DNA from: Chloroflexota bacterium
GTDB lineage: Bacteria; Chloroflexota; UBA6077; SHYK01
DNA: 32,686 bases
Assembly: GCA_035652535.1 (NCBI GenBank)
Contig: DASRDP010000157.1
Span: 1 to 32,686, forward strand
Direction: 5' to 3'
Of this stretch, positions 30,356 to 32,686 are shown piece by piece. Under the pieces are notes generated by a model. It did not search any database. It was not told the origin of the DNA and was given only the letters and a program-made list of their open reading frames with translations. Numbering within the stretch: the first letter of the stretch is position 1; every line of letters begins with the position of its first letter. The position numbers and the translations under genes are program-made.

Positions 30356-31942
30356 CTATGGGCCTGCATCCACGGTCGAGCGCTCCGGGACGGTGGACGC
30401 GGTGGCGGCGATGGGTAGCGAGAAGCGCACGGTTGTCGCATTGCCGGCGCTCTCGGCCCAAATATTGCCGCCATGGGCCGCCACCAGCTCCCTGCACACG
30501 TAGAGGCCGAGCCCGAGACCCGGCATCCGCTGGACGTGCGCCGCGCGGCTACGGAAGAATCGGTTGAACAGATGGGGCAGCTCGTCGGACGGAATCGCAA
30601 CGCCACGGTTGGTCACCGCGACGTGCACCGATCCGTCCTGTTGGTGAACCTCTACCAGGACCTCTGACTCGGGCTCGCCGTACTTCCCCGCGTTCGAGAG
30701 GAGATTCACCAGCACCTGCTCGACGCGAGCGGGATCGGCGTCGACGGCGGGAAGGTCACCTTCGAAGCGCATTTGCACCGGATGCCCCTCCAGGACATCG
30801 CCCGACCGGTCGACCACCTCCGGTACGAGCCGATCCAGATGCACGCTGGTGCGCTCCAGCCGAAGCTGGCCCGCCCCGAGCCGAGACACATCCAGCACGT
30901 CGCCAATCATGCGGTAGAGCTGGCGGGAGCTGGCGAGGATGTGGCTCAGCGCAGCCTTCTCCTGCGGGTTTGGCGCCGCTTGCTCGGCGAACATCTCGAG
31001 CAGGTTGGCGAACGCGGTGATGGCGGCGACCGGCTGGCGAAGGTCGTGGGCCACCGCCGAGGTCCACTCCTCCCGCATCCGTTCCAAGTCCTTGAGCCTG
31101 GAGATGTCCTGCAGGATCACCACGGCCCCTCGGACCTCGCCGTCGCCGTCGACCACCGGGCGGGCGCTCCCAAGCACGGGAATCTCCCTGCCATCGGGCC
31201 GCCGCAGCAGCTCCTCCTCCTGTGCTACGGTCTCGCCCGCGAGGGCTCGGCTCGCGAATAGCTCGTGCTCCGCCCAGGGGTGGCCGTCCGGTCGACAGAC
31301 GATCCCCAGGAGCTGGGCGCGGCCGCCATAGGGCTCGATGGGGCGGCCGAGTAGACGCACGGCCTCCGGGTTCGTCGTGATGTGGCCGTCCTGGGAGTCG
31401 AAAAACAGAATGCCGTAGGGCGCACTGTCGAGAATGGCGCGCACGCGCGCGCGTCCCGCTTCCGCTTCCGCCCGCGCGAGCCGCTCGCTTTCGAGGAGCC
31501 GCTTGCGCTCGATGGCATAGCGGATCGATCGGAACAGAAGGTCGCCGCGCACGTCCCCCTTGAATAGGTAATCCTGGGCCCCTTCGTGTACGGCGCGGAT
31601 CGCGAGCGACTCATCGGCCAACCCGGTGAGTACGATGACCGGGAGCTCCGGGGCCGCGGCCCGTGCGCGGTGAAACGTGTCGAGGCCTTGCGCCTCGGGC
31701 AGGCTCAGGTCCAGCAGCACGACGTCGACGCCGCCGGCGGCGATTCGTTCCAAGCCCGTGGTCAAGTTGTTGGCGTGCTCGATCTCGACCGATCGGCTCG
31801 GTAGCTCCGCGAGCATCTCGCGAATCAAGCGCGCATCGCCCGGGTTGTCTTCAATGAGGAGCGCAACAAACGGGCGCGAGTCCAGGGCCGCTACTCCGAG
31901 GTCTGTGTCACTCGCCGAGGGCGACACCACGAATCCTATCAC
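30356..31942 (-). CDS. Hybrid REC-PAS-histidine kinase, soluble
   Basis: A 528-residue cytoplasmic protein with no membrane segment. Domains in order: receiver (about 25-145; acidic IEDN, phospho-acceptor Asp78 in VVLLDLSLPE, Lys128 in YLFKGD), PAS (about 165-285), HisKA with His299 in SAVAHDLRQPVAAI, and HATPase (N box VLVNLLSNAGKYG, G2 box GLGLGLYV). The G1 box reads VTNRGVAIP, with Asn where Asp is usual, a variant seen in related kinases. An N-terminal receiver controlling a kinase suggests a phosphorelay step. The GTG at 31942 is taken as start, but a GTG pair at 31930-31925 with AGGA just upstream is also possible. It follows the Rcp1-like regulator by 32 bases. Confidence 0.88.
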   Translation of the reverse strand: MIGFVVSPSASDTDLGVAALDSRPFVALLIEDNPGDARLIREMLAELPSRSVEIEHANNLTTGLERIAAGGVDVVLLDLSLPEAQGLDTFHRARAAAPELPVIVLTGLADESLAIRAVHEGAQDYLFKGDVRGDLLFRSIRYAIERKRLLESERLARAEAEAGRARVRAILDSAPYGILFFDSQDGHITTNPEAVRLLGRPIEPYGGRAQLLGIVCRPDGHPWAEHELFASRALAGETVAQEEELLRRPDGREIPVLGSARPVVDGDGEVRGAVVILQDISRLKDLERMREEWTSAVAHDLRQPVAAITAFANLLEMFAEQAAPNPQEKAALSHILASSRQLYRMIGDVLDVSRLGAGQLRLERTSVHLDRLVPEVVDRSGDVLEGHPVQMRFEGDLPAVDADPARVEQVLVNLLSNAGKYGEPESEVLVEVHQQDGSVHVAVTNRGVAIPSDELPHLFNRFFRSRAAHVQRMPGLGLGLYVCRELVAAHGGNIWAESAGNATTVRFSLPIAATASTVPERSTVDAGP

Positions 31943-31974
31943 ACGGCCGCGGTGTCGTTCGGGACGGTCCGCTG

Positions 31975-32433
31975 TCAGGCGATCGGCGGCGGATCCCCCG
32001 GAGTACTGGGCGGAAGGGTCACGATAGAGAACCAGAATCGGTCGATTCCGGCGATCACCGCCAGAAACTCGTCCAGGTCGACTGGCTTCGTAATGAATCC
32101 TGCCGCCTGGAGATCGTAACTCTGGAGCACGTCCTCGGTGGCCTGGGATGTCGTGAGGACGACCACGGGAATCTGGCGCAAACGCTCGTCGGCCTTGATC
32201 TCTGCCAGGACCTGGCGGCCGTCCTTCCGCGGCAAATTCAAGTCGAGCAGGATGAAGTCGGGCCGCGGACAGCTGCCGTAGGGGGTCTCGTGGCGCAGCA
32301 TCGCCATGGCTTGTGCGCCGTCTGTAGCGACGGTGAGTCGATTCCGGACGGAGGCTTCCTTCAGCGCTTCCTGGGTCAGCCGTACGTCAGCCGGGTTGTC
32401 CTCGATGAGCATGATGTCTACTGGCCGAAGCAC
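31975..32433 (-). CDS. Single-domain response regulator, Rcp1-like
   Basis: A 152-residue receiver-only protein. GTG 32433 is chosen because GAGGAGG lies eight bases upstream and the receiver begins right after it ([15 protein letters not shown]). Phospho-acceptor Asp64 is in [13 protein letters not shown] and Lys116 in [11 protein letters not shown]. The insert between strands ([13 protein letters not shown]) and the [13 protein letters not shown] segment are typical of Rcp1/CheY-like partners of phytochrome-type and PAS kinases. It has no output domain, so it likely acts as phosphotransfer intermediate or by protein contact. It is directly upstream of the REC-PAS-kinase gene and probably works with it. 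Confidence 0.88.
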   Translation of the reverse strand: MLRPVDIMLIEDNPADVRLTQEALKEASVRNRLTVATDGAQAMAMLRHETPYGSCPRPDFILLDLNLPRKDGRQVLAEIKADERLRQIPVVVLTTSQATEDVLQSYDLQAAGFITKPVDLDEFLAVIAGIDRFWFSIVTLPPSTPGDPPPIA

Positions 32434-32561
32434 TGGGTGCGCCTCCTCGAATCCTGGCTGCGAATAGAGCGTACGCACCCGTGCCAGGCCTCCGCCAGAA
32501 ACACCGGGGTGGTCCTTGATGGGTGGCGCGCGGCCCACCCACCTGAGCGGGCCGTTCTGCG

Positions 32562-32686
32562 CTACGAGGGTGGATCGAGGGGTACGAGGCGATGCTGCAT
32601 CGCGTATGCGATGACCTGTGCGCGATTTTTGACGTGCAGTTTGTCGAGAATGTTCCGCAGGTGGTACTTGATGGTGTTCTCGGTGA
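32562..32686 (-). CDS. LuxR/NarL-family transcriptional regulator, C-terminal end (runs off right edge)
   Basis: The last 40 codons of a gene entering from the right edge, ending at the TAG at 32564-32562. The sequence [20 protein letters not shown], followed by [12 protein letters not shown], is the recognition helix and final helix of a GerE-type helix-turn-helix. It is preceded by nothing else in the window, so the N-terminal domain (receiver, PAS or ATPase) is unknown. It is on the same strand as the Rcp1-like regulator and hybrid kinase, 128 bases before them, and may be an upstream member or the DNA-binding output of the same signalling set. Confidence 0.82.
   Translation of the reverse strand, partial: TENTIKYHLRNILDKLHVKNRAQVIAYAMQHRLVPLDPPS

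Noticed and set aside
1-32686. Mobile elements, prophage, CRISPR arrays, tRNA or rRNA genes
   Set aside because: I saw no transposase, integrase or phage protein, no regularly spaced identical repeats at DNA level, and no cloverleaf or rRNA-like sequence.

Overview
The window reads as chromosomal DNA of a GC-rich, free-living, respiring bacterium. Several traits point to a Chloroflexota-like (Thermomicrobia or soil/subsurface Chloroflexi) genome: many lipobox lipoproteins, a b6f-type cytochrome b fused to cytochrome c, a DUF2171-like protein, family-5 solute-binding lipoproteins, an orphan molybdenum hydroxylase and many two-component proteins. This placement is an inference from gene style; no marker gene is present. 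I see no transposase, integrase, phage gene, tRNA, rRNA or CRISPR array, and no gene-free stretch reaches 300 bases.

Layout. (1) 1-2052, minus: 5'-part of a WrbA-like flavodoxin and an oligopeptide-type ABC solute-binding lipoprotein. (2) 2299-4486, plus: a tandem universal stress protein and a methyltransferase joined to degenerate alpha/beta-hydrolase segments. A three-hairpin repeat separates these from (3) 4586-6895, minus: an orphan molybdopterin-binding subunit of the xanthine dehydrogenase family. (4) 7109-9742, plus: two unrelated cation/proton antiporters, CPA2 type and NhaD type. (5) 9874-18272: a phosphate-starvation island, phoR > , < pstS, then pstC-pstA-pstB-phoU-phoB and a secreted PF04185-type phosphatase, with pstS inverted. 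(6) 18441-20274, plus: a DUF2171-like protein, a membrane-anchored SH3b protein and a second OmpR-type regulator. (7) 20316-24893, minus: a MacAB-like export operon whose adaptor has a giant repeat-built helical hairpin. (8) 25122-28494, minus: Rieske protein, fused cytochrome b-c, and a hexaheme cytochrome with OmcA/MtrC-like layout. Divergent from it are a cupredoxin lipoprotein and alanine dehydrogenase (28689-30331). (9) 30356-32686, minus: end of a LuxR-type regulator, an Rcp1-like single-domain response regulator and a REC-PAS-histidine kinase.

How the genes work together. The Pst/Pho block is a complete high-affinity phosphate uptake and signalling unit: PstS captures phosphate, PstCAB imports it, PhoU and PhoR-PhoB sense and respond, and the secreted phosphatase frees phosphate from esters. 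The Rieske/cytochrome b-c/hexaheme operon is a quinol-oxidising complex that appears to hand electrons to an outward-facing multiheme protein, with a cupredoxin as possible shuttle.

The most unusual objects are the mirror-symmetric repeat adaptor (22431-24893), the bc-complex-linked hexaheme cytochrome (25122-26492), the hydrolase-methyltransferase chimera (3164-4486), and promoter-like repeats lying inside the only open 5' end of pstC (about 13055-13120).
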